Assembly (NCBI GenBank): GCA_034005165.1
Contig: JAVEVE010000002.1
Span: 124,001 to 188,000, forward strand
DNA length: 64,000 nt
Source: UBA1573 sp034005165
GTDB taxonomy: Bacteria; Pseudomonadota; Alphaproteobacteria; Micavibrionales; Micavibrionaceae
Direction: 5' to 3'
The notes under the pieces are model-generated. The model saw nothing but the letters and a program-made list of their open reading frames with translations, made no database searches and had not been told where the DNA came from. Below are positions 8,994-18,387 of this stretch, one piece after another (position 1 is the stretch's first letter; the number at the start of each line of letters is the position of its first letter). A program made the position numbers and the translations under genes.

Positions 8994-10703
8994 ATGACAA
9001 ATATAGATGTAGAATTTGCAAAGAAAACAGGATCGGATGTTCCGGAATACCAAAGGCGAATTGAAGAGCTTCTTTCACATTACGTGGAGGGAAAAAATGT
9101 TTTCATCAAGCCCAAAGACTGGAATGAGCCGTTGCTGATTAAACCGGAATCAGTAGATCAAGAGATTCCAACAGAATGGCTTGGGCTTGTTGAAGAGGTT
9201 TCTGGTATTATAGCAAAATATAAATACGGACTGGATACATATCCGAACGAAATCAGAAAAGTTGATTCCGAGCAGATGCTGGCATTATATGCATCTGTAG
9301 GATTGCCAAGGATGTATAGTCATTGGTCGTTCGGGAAAAGCCTTGATGCTAGCCAAAAAAGTTATGATGCCGGGCAGATGGGACTTGCATATGAGATTGT
9401 GATCAATTCAAGTCCATGCATTTCCTATTGCATGACCCAGAACACAAAGATGATGCAAATTCTGGTGATTAACCATGCGGCTTTCGGGCATAATTCTTTC
9501 TTTAAGGGAAATCATCTATTTAGGCAGTTTACCAAGGCTGAAGAGATTCTTCCTGAGATAGAACGAATTAGCAAATATGTTGCAGAGTGCGAGCAAAGAT
9601 ACGGGAAAGATGTAGTTACATCTGTTCTGGATGCAGCCCACGCTTTGCAAATTCATGGGGTCGACAAAACAACGCGCCCCAGAAAGAGAACCGCGGAAGA
9701 GGAAAAGGCACGTCGTGAAGAGATAGAAGAGTTTCTGCGAACAACTTACAACCCCGTTATGAGTTCAGCAGGCCAGGCAAGGCGTCCGAGAAGCGAGTTC
9801 CAGAAAGGCGCTCACCCTTATGAGGATCTTGAAGGGGAGGAAAATCTTTTATATTTGATTGCAACCCGTGCTCCGCATCTGGAAGAGTGGAAGCGAAAGC
9901 TTATTCTGGATATATCCTATGTGGCCCAATATTTTTACCCGCAACGCCAGACGCAAGTCATGAATGAGGGATGGGCAAGTTTCTGGCACTACACATTGAC
10001 AAGTGATATGTATGATCTGGATCTGATAAGTGACGGAATGTATTTGGAATTCCTGCAATCTCATGCAAATGTCCTTTATCAGGCGCCTATGGATGCAAGA
10101 CATTACTCAGGAATCAATCCGTACAAATTGGGTTTTGAAATTTATAGTGACATAAAGCGGATATCCGAAAATCCGACTGAGGAAGATCGTGAATGGTTTC
10201 CCGCTTTTGCAGGAAAGGGGAATTGGTTGGAAGTCATAAAAGAGGCTATGCAGAATTATCGGGATGATGATTTTGTGCAGCAATTCCTGTCCCCGAGGCT
10301 GATCCGTGAAATGGACTTTTGTACTGTTGAGGATAACGAAGGCTCGGATAGTTATGTGATCGCCGAGGTCGGAGATCAAAAGGGGTATCATAAGATACGT
10401 GCAGATCTTGCCGAGCAATATTGTCTTGCCAATAAGATCCCGTGTATTACCGCAGAGAAATACTTCCTCCGGAAGGATAGGACGCTTGAATTGGAGCATC
10501 GTATCTATAACGGGAAGCCATTACATGACTCGAGTGTTGAGAAAGTGATGAAATATATCTATTCTCTATGGGGGCATCCTGTCGTCCTACATTCTGTTTT
10601 GGGGGATGGCGCAGATAAAGAAACTATATCCACTATGGGATGTCCAAAAATTCCGAAATACATTGATCGAGGTCATGTATTTAAGGAAGTTGCATTAGGT
10701 TAA
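8994..10703 (+). CDS. spoVR: SpoVR family protein (YcgB-like)
   Basis: A 569-residue SpoVR family protein. Recognisable family segments include LGLPRMYSHWSFGKSLD near residues 100-120, the SSPCISYCMTQNTKMMQILV stretch, the histidine-rich region NHAAFGHNSFFKGNHLF and NEGWASFWHYTLT. Bacillus SpoVR is needed for spore cortex formation, while homologues in non-sporulating proteobacteria belong to the PrkA-YeaH-SpoVR stress module; the molecular function is unknown. The ATG follows a GGAGAC ribosome site fourteen bases after the yeaH stop, so all three genes probably form one operon. A strong terminator follows 5 bases beyond the stop. Confidence 0.95.
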   Translation: MTNIDVEFAKKTGSDVPEYQRRIEELLSHYVEGKNVFIKPKDWNEPLLIKPESVDQEIPTEWLGLVEEVSGIIAKYKYGLDTYPNEIRKVDSEQMLALYASVGLPRMYSHWSFGKSLDASQKSYDAGQMGLAYEIVINSSPCISYCMTQNTKMMQILVINHAAFGHNSFFKGNHLFRQFTKAEEILPEIERISKYVAECEQRYGKDVVTSVLDAAHALQIHGVDKTTRPRKRTAEEEKARREEIEEFLRTTYNPVMSSAGQARRPRSEFQKGAHPYEDLEGEENLLYLIATRAPHLEEWKRKLILDISYVAQYFYPQRQTQVMNEGWASFWHYTLTSDMYDLDLISDGMYLEFLQSHANVLYQAPMDARHYSGINPYKLGFEIYSDIKRISENPTEEDREWFPAFAGKGNWLEVIKEAMQNYRDDDFVQQFLSPRLIREMDFCTVEDNEGSDSYVIAEVGDQKGYHKIRADLAEQYCLANKIPCITAEKYFLRKDRTLELEHRIYNGKPLHDSSVEKVMKYIYSLWGHPVVLHSVLGDGADKETISTMGCPKIPKYIDRGHVFKEVALG

Positions 10704-10707
10704 AAAG

Positions 10708-10730
10708 AAAGGCTCCGAACGGAGCCTTTT
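10708..10730. terminator. Bidirectional terminator between spoVR and OPRT-like gene
   Basis: AAAGGCTCCG-AA-CGGAGCCTTTT: a perfect GC-rich stem with A run on one side and T run on the other, sitting between two convergent genes, so it can end both transcripts. Confidence 0.85.
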
Positions 10731-10743
10731 CTATGCCTCATCA

Positions 10744-11655
10744 TTATAAAGCAGAGCGCAGCTTATTAAATGTATCTTGTGCACTCGGTTCAAGTCCCCA
10801 AGGGTCTTGGGCCAGGAAAGATTTCAATCGGTCCTTCGATTTTTCATCGAGACCAGCATTCAATCCGAATACCTCGGGGCGTGCCAAAATATATTTCCGC
10901 GCCCAGTCCTCTTTCGATTTGAAATAAAGAGAAATCTCGTCACCGGCAGAAATTGGAATAAGTCCGCTCTGCGCAAGCTCGGAGAATAAAGGCAAATCAA
11001 TGCTCTTTAATGTATGAACTTTGACATCGGCCTCTTTCAGGCGATCCATTCCGACCTGCCCACGATTGATGACAGAAATTGTTCCGAGCAAGTCCATTTT
11101 GTGATCTGCCAGAATAGGCAACCACTTATCAAAATAACTGGCTGCATTATTTATAAGATCGGAAATATGAACGCAGCGCATGCCGGAAGGGTTTGCGGTA
11201 TTGCCCGAACGACGGAAAACATCACCATTTTTAAAAATATAAAGATGATCCAGCCCCAATTCTTCTGCAAACGGTACAGAGAAAAACCAGTCGCGACGCT
11301 CTCCACCTGAGATCAAGTCAATTCCAGAAATCGGGAACGGAGACGTTTCAATCATGGTAGCGACAATACGCCGAAATACTTCATTAGAGTGATAGCTCTT
11401 AAGAACGGCTTCGCGAACGGCCTCCGACTTCATTTCAGACGAAAGTGGGTCTTTACCGACAATTCCGTTGATAGCTTCGAGCAGGGCCGCCGATTGATCC
11501 GCGCCGATGAGTTTTTCGGTGTTCACGTAAAAAGGCCCGGGAACTCCTGCAGCATACCAGAACACAGGGCCGGTCTCATGATTCCAGATTGACACGGCTT
11601 TCGATGAAAAAATAAGTTCCAAAAATTCCTGAGGGGAGTAGGGAATGGAAGCCAT
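10744..11655 (-). CDS. Orotate phosphoribosyltransferase-like protein
   Basis: A 303-residue protein resembling type I phosphoribosyltransferases of the OPRT kind, but longer and diverged. Supporting segments are GPFYVNTEKLIG (compare the substrate-binding start of OPRT), the ISGGERRDWFFSVPFAEELGL strand-loop-helix, the RCVHISDLINNAASYFDKW segment at the place of the PRPP-binding loop, and SVINRGQVGMDRLKEADVKVH near the end. The classic acidic PRPP motif is weakened (HISDLINNA rather than VVDDVITTG), so activity on PRPP is uncertain. It lies 19 bases after argS on the same strand and is likely co-transcribed with it. No membrane segments. Function beyond the fold is not assigned. Confidence 0.6.
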   Translation of the reverse strand: MASIPYSPQEFLELIFSSKAVSIWNHETGPVFWYAAGVPGPFYVNTEKLIGADQSAALLEAINGIVGKDPLSSEMKSEAVREAVLKSYHSNEVFRRIVATMIETSPFPISGIDLISGGERRDWFFSVPFAEELGLDHLYIFKNGDVFRRSGNTANPSGMRCVHISDLINNAASYFDKWLPILADHKMDLLGTISVINRGQVGMDRLKEADVKVHTLKSIDLPLFSELAQSGLIPISAGDEISLYFKSKEDWARKYILARPEVFGLNAGLDEKSKDRLKSFLAQDPWGLEPSAQDTFNKLRSAL

Positions 11656-11674
11656 TTAAAATCTCCTTAAAAAA

Positions 11675-13420
11675 TTACATACGCTCGATACGCGGGATAC
11701 CAAGCAAATCCATGGCGGTCCCCAGATAGATTTGTGTCAGGCGTACAAGTGCAGAACGAGCATGACGGATTGACGCATCGGGTTCGGAATTGATCGGGCA
11801 TTCGGCATAAAACGCATTAAATTTCCGTGCCAGATCATAAGTGTAGGATGCAAACATGTTAGGCTTGAGTTTCGTACAGGACACATCAACCATCTCGTTG
11901 AAGTTTGCCAAGTGTGCCAATAACTGTTGTTCACTCACTTTATCAAGCGTGCTCCAAGAAATATCAGAAGAAAGATTGATGTCGTCATCAGAGCTTTTGC
12001 GTTGAAGAGAGCAAATTCTCGCATAAACATATTGAAGATAAGGGCCAGTATTTCCTTCAAAGGTCAGCCAGCTCTCCATGTCAAAAACGATCTTGCTTTC
12101 GGGATCAACTTTAATCATGCCATAGCGCACAGCAGAGCGGGAAATAAGTTTGGCGACCTCCGCTATTTCTTCCACACTCCAGTCAGCGCTATAGCGTTCT
12201 TCCAGAATGCCACGCGCTTGAGCTTCTAACTCATCAATCAGCCCAAGAATCGGGACAATATTTCCTTTACGCGAGGACATCGCCCCGTTTTTTGTTTCAA
12301 CCATTTCATAGGCCAAGTGGTAGCAGCGATTGGCTTGTTGAAAGCCCATTGTATCAAGCGTCGCAAATACCTGCTTGAAATGGTAGGACTGGCGATTATC
12401 AACGACATAAACACAGGTATCAGGATTTTGATCACGGAAACGTTTGAGGGCCAAAGCGATATCCTTTGTTGCGTAAAGCCCGTTCCCATCCGATTTCAAG
12501 AGCATACAAAACCCGAGCTTCTTGTCGGAAAGATCAGCACCAACCGCGCCTTCCGAGCGGATAAACACGCCCTTATCAAGATATTCTTTGACAACAGAAA
12601 TGGACTCTTCCGAAACATCTGACTCGCAGCAGTCACTATCAAATGAGACATCCAGCCAGTTATAAACCTCATGGAACATATCAAGGGACCATTGGCGGGT
12701 TTCTTTCCAGTACGCGTAATCAGGCCCTTCACGAGACTCAATGCCTTTAAGAACGGCAGAAATTCCTGCTTTATACTGCTCCGCTTCTTCAGGTGTCGCG
12801 CTTTCGATTTTAGCAGTGGAATCGACATACATTTGCCCGAGCCACGTGCCGTGGTCCTGCCCTTCGGCAGGAGATTGATTAAACGTGCGGATATACCAAA
12901 TACATTTGGCAACGTGCGCGCCTTCATCCCCGTGGTAATTCTGCGCGAAAACAGAGTAGCCGTTATGCTTCAACAGGCGACACAGAGTATCACCCAAAAC
13001 AGAGTTCCGCGTATGCCCGATATGCATTTCCTTATGTGTATTCGGCTGCGAATGCTCGATCATATAACGGTGAGGAACGGGAGGCTTGATTGCCGCGACA
13101 TCACCGGACAAACCCTCTTGACTTAAAAGAGAAGCAATGGACTCCGAAGATAGGATCAAATTTATATAGGGGCCTGCTTGAGAAACTTTTAGGATTAGCG
13201 GTGCAGTGTTAAGGGCATCACAGAGTTTTGTGCCAAACTCCATCGGGTTCATGCCCGCCTGTTTGGCGACAATAAAAGTTTTAAAAGCATATTGCCCAAG
13301 CTCCGGCTGTGGGCAAAATTCAATGCTTTGATAAACGCGTTCACGGTCTGCTGTAATCCCGAGTGATGAGAGGGTATCCACAATAATCTGGCTTAATAGG
13401 ACTTTACTTTGGTCGAACAT
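11675..13420 (-). CDS. argS: Arginyl-tRNA synthetase
   Basis: A 581-residue class I aminoacyl-tRNA synthetase charging tRNA-Arg. The HIGH signature is HIGHTRNSVLGD at residues 133-144, preceded by EHSQPNTHKEMH. The KMSKS region is the degenerate MSSRKGN loop normal for ArgRS, and the C-terminal anticodon-binding (DALR) domain ends with LVRLTQIYLGTAMDLLGI. Length matches the family. The N-terminal tRNA-binding domain (QPELGQYAF) is present. Transcription appears to come from the short region after the ileS terminator, and the OPRT-like gene follows closely downstream. Confidence 0.97.
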   Translation of the reverse strand: MFDQSKVLLSQIIVDTLSSLGITADRERVYQSIEFCPQPELGQYAFKTFIVAKQAGMNPMEFGTKLCDALNTAPLILKVSQAGPYINLILSSESIASLLSQEGLSGDVAAIKPPVPHRYMIEHSQPNTHKEMHIGHTRNSVLGDTLCRLLKHNGYSVFAQNYHGDEGAHVAKCIWYIRTFNQSPAEGQDHGTWLGQMYVDSTAKIESATPEEAEQYKAGISAVLKGIESREGPDYAYWKETRQWSLDMFHEVYNWLDVSFDSDCCESDVSEESISVVKEYLDKGVFIRSEGAVGADLSDKKLGFCMLLKSDGNGLYATKDIALALKRFRDQNPDTCVYVVDNRQSYHFKQVFATLDTMGFQQANRCYHLAYEMVETKNGAMSSRKGNIVPILGLIDELEAQARGILEERYSADWSVEEIAEVAKLISRSAVRYGMIKVDPESKIVFDMESWLTFEGNTGPYLQYVYARICSLQRKSSDDDINLSSDISWSTLDKVSEQQLLAHLANFNEMVDVSCTKLKPNMFASYTYDLARKFNAFYAECPINSEPDASIRHARSALVRLTQIYLGTAMDLLGIPRIERM

Positions 13421-13524
13421 TTTCTCTCGCTTTTAAAATCGCGTCTTTATTTAACTGTTTGGAATAGAAAGAAAATAGCCCGTAAGGCAAATCTGTTCAA
13501 GAGAAATGCTTGTGCAAGGAGCAT

Positions 13525-13549
13525 AAAAAAACGCCGCAGAGAGCGGCGC
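13525..13549 (-). terminator. Rho-independent terminator of ileS
   Basis: On the minus strand a CGCCGC/GCGGCG stem with a five-base loop is followed by seven T residues. It lies 25 bases beyond the ileS stop and separates ileS from argS. Confidence 0.85.
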
Positions 13550-13574
13550 TTTTCGAATTTGTATAAAGAAAAGT

Positions 13575-16500
13575 CTATGCTTTCGAGACTTTAACGGAAA
13601 CCTCATGTTCCCCGACCTCAACAGTCGAGAAATCATCCCCGACGTTATTGTCTTGAAGGAAGCACAGATCATTCGCGAGTGTTTCTTTGGAAACATGCGC
13701 AACAAATGGCTGCAAAGCCTCACGGACAGTTTCAGGGACGCTGGCCGTAATGGTAATGCGCTCGGTAATTTCAAGCTGCATGTCCTTCCGGATTTTTTGG
13801 ATACCGCTAATCAGGTCACGAGACCAGCCTTCAACTTCAAGCTCCGGATAGATCGTGGTATCGAGAACCGTCAAGCCGCGCCAACGATCAAAAGACTCGG
13901 CTGTCGTGCCTTCAGGAACAACGAAGCGCATTTCGAAATCATCGCCTGAGAGTGTTTCGCCTGCAATCTCCAAACGCCCGTCATCCAGCAAGGTAAAGTC
14001 ATTATTACGTTGAGCCGTCATAATGTCTTTAAACTTCGCACCGAATTGTTTTCCGAGTTTCGGGTTAACCTTGACAGCCCGCTCTCCATACTCGCTCGGA
14101 GAGGATGACAGTTGAACATCAACGATATTCACCGCATCACGGATCAACTCGATATAAGGCGCAAGCTTGTCAATTTCAGGGTGGGCAATCACCAAAGTCT
14201 TGAGCGGCAGACGCACGCGGCGACGATGCAGCTCACGAAGACGCAGCACCGCAGAACAAGCCTCACGGGCCATATCCATACCTTTAAGCACATCTTCATC
14301 AACAGGAAGGTCAGCCTTATTTGGCCAATCCGTCAAGTGAACGCTGGTCTCGCCTGTCAGAGCTGTATAAATCTCTTCCGAGATAAACGGCAGCAATGGC
14401 CCCAAGGCTTTAGACGCATAAACCAAAGAGGTATAAAGCGTGTCGTACGCATCCTGCTTTTCTGCACTTTTGGCCTCATCCCAGAATAAACTGCGGCTGT
14501 TGCGGATATACCAGTTATTGAGAGCCTCGATATAATCCGGAACACAGTTATAAGCTGACGGCAAATCCATATTATCCAGATGGCCTTCGATTTGCTCGAT
14601 CAACTTCGCAGTTTTACCGAGCAAGAAGCGGTTCATCGGACTGTCAGATTTGGTCGAGATTTTAGCCTCGACATTTTCGACATTCGCATAAAGCGTGAAG
14701 AAGTAGAACGCGTTCCACAGGCGGATAATAACCGAGCGCATCCCCTTGACGATCTCACTATCATCCCTCGACATAGCCAGATCACCGCCTGTAATCAGCG
14801 GAGAAGAGCACAAATACCAACGCAGAGCATCCGATCCGAGATTGTTGAATACATCAACAGGATCAGGATAGTTCTTGAGACGTTTTGAGAGTTTCTGATG
14901 GTTTTCGTCGAGCACCACGCCATGGCAGATACAGCTCTTGAACGGCGCACGATCAAACAAAGCAGTCGAGAGCACCATAAGCGTATAGAACCATCCGCGA
15001 GTCTGCGCGATATATTCCACGATAAAGTCGCCGGGGAAGTTATCTTCAAAACGATCTTTGTTTTCGAACGGATAATGAAGCTGAGCAAATGGCATAGAGC
15101 CTGATTCAAACCAGCAATCCAGAACTTCCGGAACGCGGCGCATCATGGATTGGCCTGTCGGATCATCAGGGTTCGGACGTACCAGATCATCAATCATCGG
15201 ACGGTGCAGGTTATCAACCTTCACACCGAAATCGCGTTCCAACTCTTCAATAGAGCCATAGACATCAATGCGCGGATAACGATCATCATCACTGCGCCAC
15301 ACAGGAATCGGAGCACCCCAGAAACGGTTCCGCGAGATGTTCCAGTCACGCGCATTAGCAAGCCAGTTACCGAACGCGCCGTCTTTAATGTGACCCGGAA
15401 CCCAAGTAATATCTTGGTTCAGTTCAACCATACGGTCACGGAATTGTGTCACCGCCAAATACCACGAGTTCACAGCCTTATAGATCAAAGGCTGATCCGT
15501 CCGCCAGCAATGCGGGTAGGAGTGGAGAATTTGGTCGTGTTTCAACACAACGCCTTGCTTCTTCAAATCCTGAATGATTTTTTCATTGGCCTCGAGAATA
15601 ACATTCTGTCCTGCATAGTCGGTGATCTCAGGTGTAAAAAGACCTGCTTCATCAACCGGCACAACAATAGGAATGTTGTTGCGTTTTCCAAGCTCCATAT
15701 CCTCTTCACCAAAGCCTGGGGCAATATGAACCGTACCTGTCCCGCTATCCGCTTCAACAAAGCTATCGGCGAACACACGGAACGCACCTTCAAGGCCTTT
15801 GAAATACGGAAAGAGCGGGGTATAGGTCAGACCAACAAGGTCAGATCCTTTGAATTCTTTTTGAGGTTCGAAGTCTTTCAACTCGCGGGCATAACGCTCA
15901 CGCGCCGCTTCGGCAATAATGACGCGCTGGTCATCTTTTTGCAAAAGAACATAAGTTAGCTCAGGATTAACACACAGCGCCATGTTGGACGGCAATGTCC
16001 ACGGCGTAGTCGTCCAAGCCAGCAAACGTGTATTCGCACCTGTCTTGTCGTTGTCATTGAGCATAAAACCCACAGTCAATGTCGGGTCTGTGCGTTCGCG
16101 GTAAGAGTTGTCAAGGCGCGTCTCGAAGTTGGACAATGGTGTTTGAACGGCCCATGAATAGGGGACAATGCGGTATCCTTCATAGATCAAGCCTTTGTCC
16201 CACAGGGTTTTAAACGCCCACATCACACTTTCCATGAAGGTAATGTCCATGGTGCGATACTGATCTTCGAAATCAACCCAGCGCCCTTGACGGGTTACAT
16301 ACCATTCCCAATCTTGGGTAAAGCGCGTAACAGAAGTCTCGCACGCCTTGTTGAATTTGCCGATACCGTAATCAATAATTTCGCGCGCGCCGTTCACGCC
16401 AAGCTCTTTCTCAACAACCAACTCGGCAGGAAGACCATGACAGTCCCAACCGAAGCGACGCTCGACATGGCGACCTTTCATGGTCTGGTAACGTGGAACA

Positions 16501-16724
16501 ATATCTTTCACGAAACCGGTTACGATATGCCCATAGTGCGGCAGACCATTGGCAAACGGAGGCCCGTCATAAAATACGAATTCATTGGATGATCCGTCGG
16601 CATTACGACGCGGATTACGCTCAACCGACGCTTCGAAAATCTTCTCGTCCTGCCAGCGCTTCAAAATAGCGTCTTCCAACTTTGCAAAGTCGGGGGATAC
16701 GGGAACGGCAGGATATTTAGTCAT
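13575..16724 (-). CDS. ileS: Isoleucyl-tRNA synthetase
   Basis: A roughly 1048-residue class I synthetase charging tRNA-Ile. The HIGH motif is PFANGLPHYGH (residues 56-66) and the second signature is KLSKRLKNYPDP, characteristic of IleRS. The insertion carrying the editing (CP1) domain is present (LAWTTTPWTLPSNMAL). The length and the lack of a C-terminal Cys4 zinc finger suggest the longer, eukaryote-like IleRS type found in some bacteria, a type associated with mupirocin tolerance; that last point is from family knowledge, not shown here. I chose the ATG at 16724 (MTKYPAVPVS), which has a GAAGAG ribosome site, instead of the in-frame ATG ten codons upstream. Confidence 0.96.
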   Translation of the reverse strand: MTKYPAVPVSPDFAKLEDAILKRWQDEKIFEASVERNPRRNADGSSNEFVFYDGPPFANGLPHYGHIVTGFVKDIVPRYQTMKGRHVERRFGWDCHGLPAELVVEKELGVNGAREIIDYGIGKFNKACETSVTRFTQDWEWYVTRQGRWVDFEDQYRTMDITFMESVMWAFKTLWDKGLIYEGYRIVPYSWAVQTPLSNFETRLDNSYRERTDPTLTVGFMLNDNDKTGANTRLLAWTTTPWTLPSNMALCVNPELTYVLLQKDDQRVIIAEAARERYARELKDFEPQKEFKGSDLVGLTYTPLFPYFKGLEGAFRVFADSFVEADSGTGTVHIAPGFGEEDMELGKRNNIPIVVPVDEAGLFTPEITDYAGQNVILEANEKIIQDLKKQGVVLKHDQILHSYPHCWRTDQPLIYKAVNSWYLAVTQFRDRMVELNQDITWVPGHIKDGAFGNWLANARDWNISRNRFWGAPIPVWRSDDDRYPRIDVYGSIEELERDFGVKVDNLHRPMIDDLVRPNPDDPTGQSMMRRVPEVLDCWFESGSMPFAQLHYPFENKDRFEDNFPGDFIVEYIAQTRGWFYTLMVLSTALFDRAPFKSCICHGVVLDENHQKLSKRLKNYPDPVDVFNNLGSDALRWYLCSSPLITGGDLAMSRDDSEIVKGMRSVIIRLWNAFYFFTLYANVENVEAKISTKSDSPMNRFLLGKTAKLIEQIEGHLDNMDLPSAYNCVPDYIEALNNWYIRNSRSLFWDEAKSAEKQDAYDTLYTSLVYASKALGPLLPFISEEIYTALTGETSVHLTDWPNKADLPVDEDVLKGMDMAREACSAVLRLRELHRRRVRLPLKTLVIAHPEIDKLAPYIELIRDAVNIVDVQLSSSPSEYGERAVKVNPKLGKQFGAKFKDIMTAQRNNDFTLLDDGRLEIAGETLSGDDFEMRFVVPEGTTAESFDRWRGLTVLDTTIYPELEVEGWSRDLISGIQKIRKDMQLEITERITITASVPETVREALQPFVAHVSKETLANDLCFLQDNNVGDDFSTVEVGEHEVSVKVSKA

Positions 16725-16931
16725 AATTATTCTCTTCAAGCGTGTTAAAGTCAAAATTCTTATTTAAAAACAAGGCTAAGCGAGGCGGTATCTTATTGGA
16801 TAGCCCCATCAAAGGCAACAGATTCTATCAGCAAAATCAACATATACCACCGACCTGATTTATTGTTTTTCAAGGGGTTATATGCTATCCCGCAAATATT
16901 CAAGGACAGAACGATGTAAGGGGTTCGGCAA

Positions 16932-17801
16932 ATGGCTGCTTTCAAGCCACAAATTTTACTGATCGGAGCATCAGGCCAACTTGGGCAAGCCTTTCTGGCG
17001 TTGCCTGAATTTCCGCCCTCTATCCTCACCCCGACACACGAGGAATTGGATATAACTAGGCTCGAAAATCTGGACAAATACGGGGAAGATCACCTCGACA
17101 TTGGCCTGATTATAAATTGCGCCGCTGCAACCGATGTTGAAACATTGGAAGGTGATCCGACATGTGCAGATCTGCAAAACAGAATTAGCGCAAAAAATCT
17201 GGCAGAATTTTCAAACCGATTAAAGGCTCCACTCATTCATTTCTCGACAGACTATGTATTCGATGGAAAAAAACAAACGCCCTATACAGAAAACGATGCA
17301 ACCAACCCGATCAATATCTACGGCAAAAGCAAACGTGCAGGCGAAGAAGAAATTCTGACCCACGCAGAGCATGCCGTTATTTTTCGCACATCTTGGCTCA
17401 TCTCGCATCGCGGAGAAAATTTCCTTACCAAAATCATTAAAAAAGCAAGAGGCGGTGAGGCACTAAAAATAGTCACTGACCAAATAGGCAGCCCAACCTC
17501 AGCAGATGATCTGGCGCGCATGGTCTGGGCGGCAATGCCGAAGATAAAAGAAAACAAAACCGTCACACTCTATCACCTGTGTAATACAGGGCAGACGAGT
17601 TGGTATGATCTGGCAAAATTTATTCTGGACATCTCCGGTATTTTCAGCGCAATAATTCCGATTAAATCGTCGGAATTGGCATCAAAAGTGAACAGGCCAT
17701 CATACTCGGCATTGGCAACGGAAAAGTTTGTACAAGGGGTCAGGATCATGCCAAGAAGCTGGGAAGCTGCGGTTTCCGAGATTATTGCCAAAATAAAATG
17801 A
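16932..17801 (+). CDS. rmlD: dTDP-4-dehydrorhamnose reductase
   Basis: A 289-residue short-chain dehydrogenase/reductase that makes dTDP-L-rhamnose by NAD(P)H-dependent reduction, the last step of the Rml pathway. The Rossmann start is LLIGASGQLGQAF, followed by the family's NCAAATDVE segment, the STDYVFDG motif and the catalytic Tyr-Lys pair in NIYGKSK. Length fits RmlD (about 290-300). rmlC follows 25 bases downstream on the same strand, while rmlA lies about 17 kb away near 35.2 kb and rmlB is not in the window, so the pathway genes are scattered. Confidence 0.93.
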   Translation: MAAFKPQILLIGASGQLGQAFLALPEFPPSILTPTHEELDITRLENLDKYGEDHLDIGLIINCAAATDVETLEGDPTCADLQNRISAKNLAEFSNRLKAPLIHFSTDYVFDGKKQTPYTENDATNPINIYGKSKRAGEEEILTHAEHAVIFRTSWLISHRGENFLTKIIKKARGGEALKIVTDQIGSPTSADDLARMVWAAMPKIKENKTVTLYHLCNTGQTSWYDLAKFILDISGIFSAIIPIKSSELASKVNRPSYSALATEKFVQGVRIMPRSWEAAVSEIIAKIK

Positions 17802-17826
17802 CAAAAAAGAGTATGAAAAAGTAGAA

Positions 17827-18387
17827 ATGAATTTAAAAAAAGTCAGTATCGCACCGTTCGAAGATGTAATCGTCATAACGCCGCAATGCTTTGAAGATCA
17901 TCGCGGAAACTTTGTCGAAAGTTATAACCGCAAAGACTATGAGAACATAGGTATCACAAACGAATTTGTGCAGGATAATCAATCTTTGTCTTTCAAGAAG
18001 GGAACTATACGCGGTTTGCATTTCCAGAAAGCCCCATATGCTCAGGCAAAGCTGGTTCGCGCCCTGACAGGCTCGGCTTATGATGTGGTGGTCGATGTCA
18101 GAAAAAAATCTCCCACATTCGGTAAATGGGCGGGGGTTGTACTCGATGCGAAAACACATCAACAAATCTACATCCCTGAGGGATTTGCTCACGGGTTCTG
18201 CGCGCTTGAAGACCAAACCATCATGAATTACAAAGTCTCTGCTTTTTATTCCAAAGACCATGACCGTGGAATTTTCTGGAACGATCCTGCACTCGCAATC
18301 GACTGGCCCCTAAATAAAGAAGACGCCATCTTGTCGGATAAGGATAAATCCTTGCCGCCACTGCAAGAGTATTCGGATAGCCTATAG
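17827..18387 (+). CDS. rmlC: dTDP-4-dehydrorhamnose 3,5-epimerase
   Basis: A 186-residue cupin-fold epimerase converting dTDP-4-keto-6-deoxyglucose to the rhamnose configuration. Conserved blocks include QDNQSLS, RGLHFQ with the catalytic His, AKLVRALTGSAYDVVVDVR, and IPEGFAHGF. Length matches RmlC. It is the partner of rmlD just upstream and the two likely form a bicistron supplying dTDP-L-rhamnose or a related 6-deoxysugar to surface polysaccharide. The last six bases overlap the end of the convergent GNAT gene, and no terminator separates them. Confidence 0.95.
   Translation: MNLKKVSIAPFEDVIVITPQCFEDHRGNFVESYNRKDYENIGITNEFVQDNQSLSFKKGTIRGLHFQKAPYAQAKLVRALTGSAYDVVVDVRKKSPTFGKWAGVVLDAKTHQQIYIPEGFAHGFCALEDQTIMNYKVSAFYSKDHDRGIFWNDPALAIDWPLNKEDAILSDKDKSLPPLQEYSDSL

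Noticed and set aside
15150..15959. 269-codon open frame on the plus strand
   Set aside because: Fully antisense to ileS; no family features, and its composition is that of a reverse-complement of a conserved enzyme.
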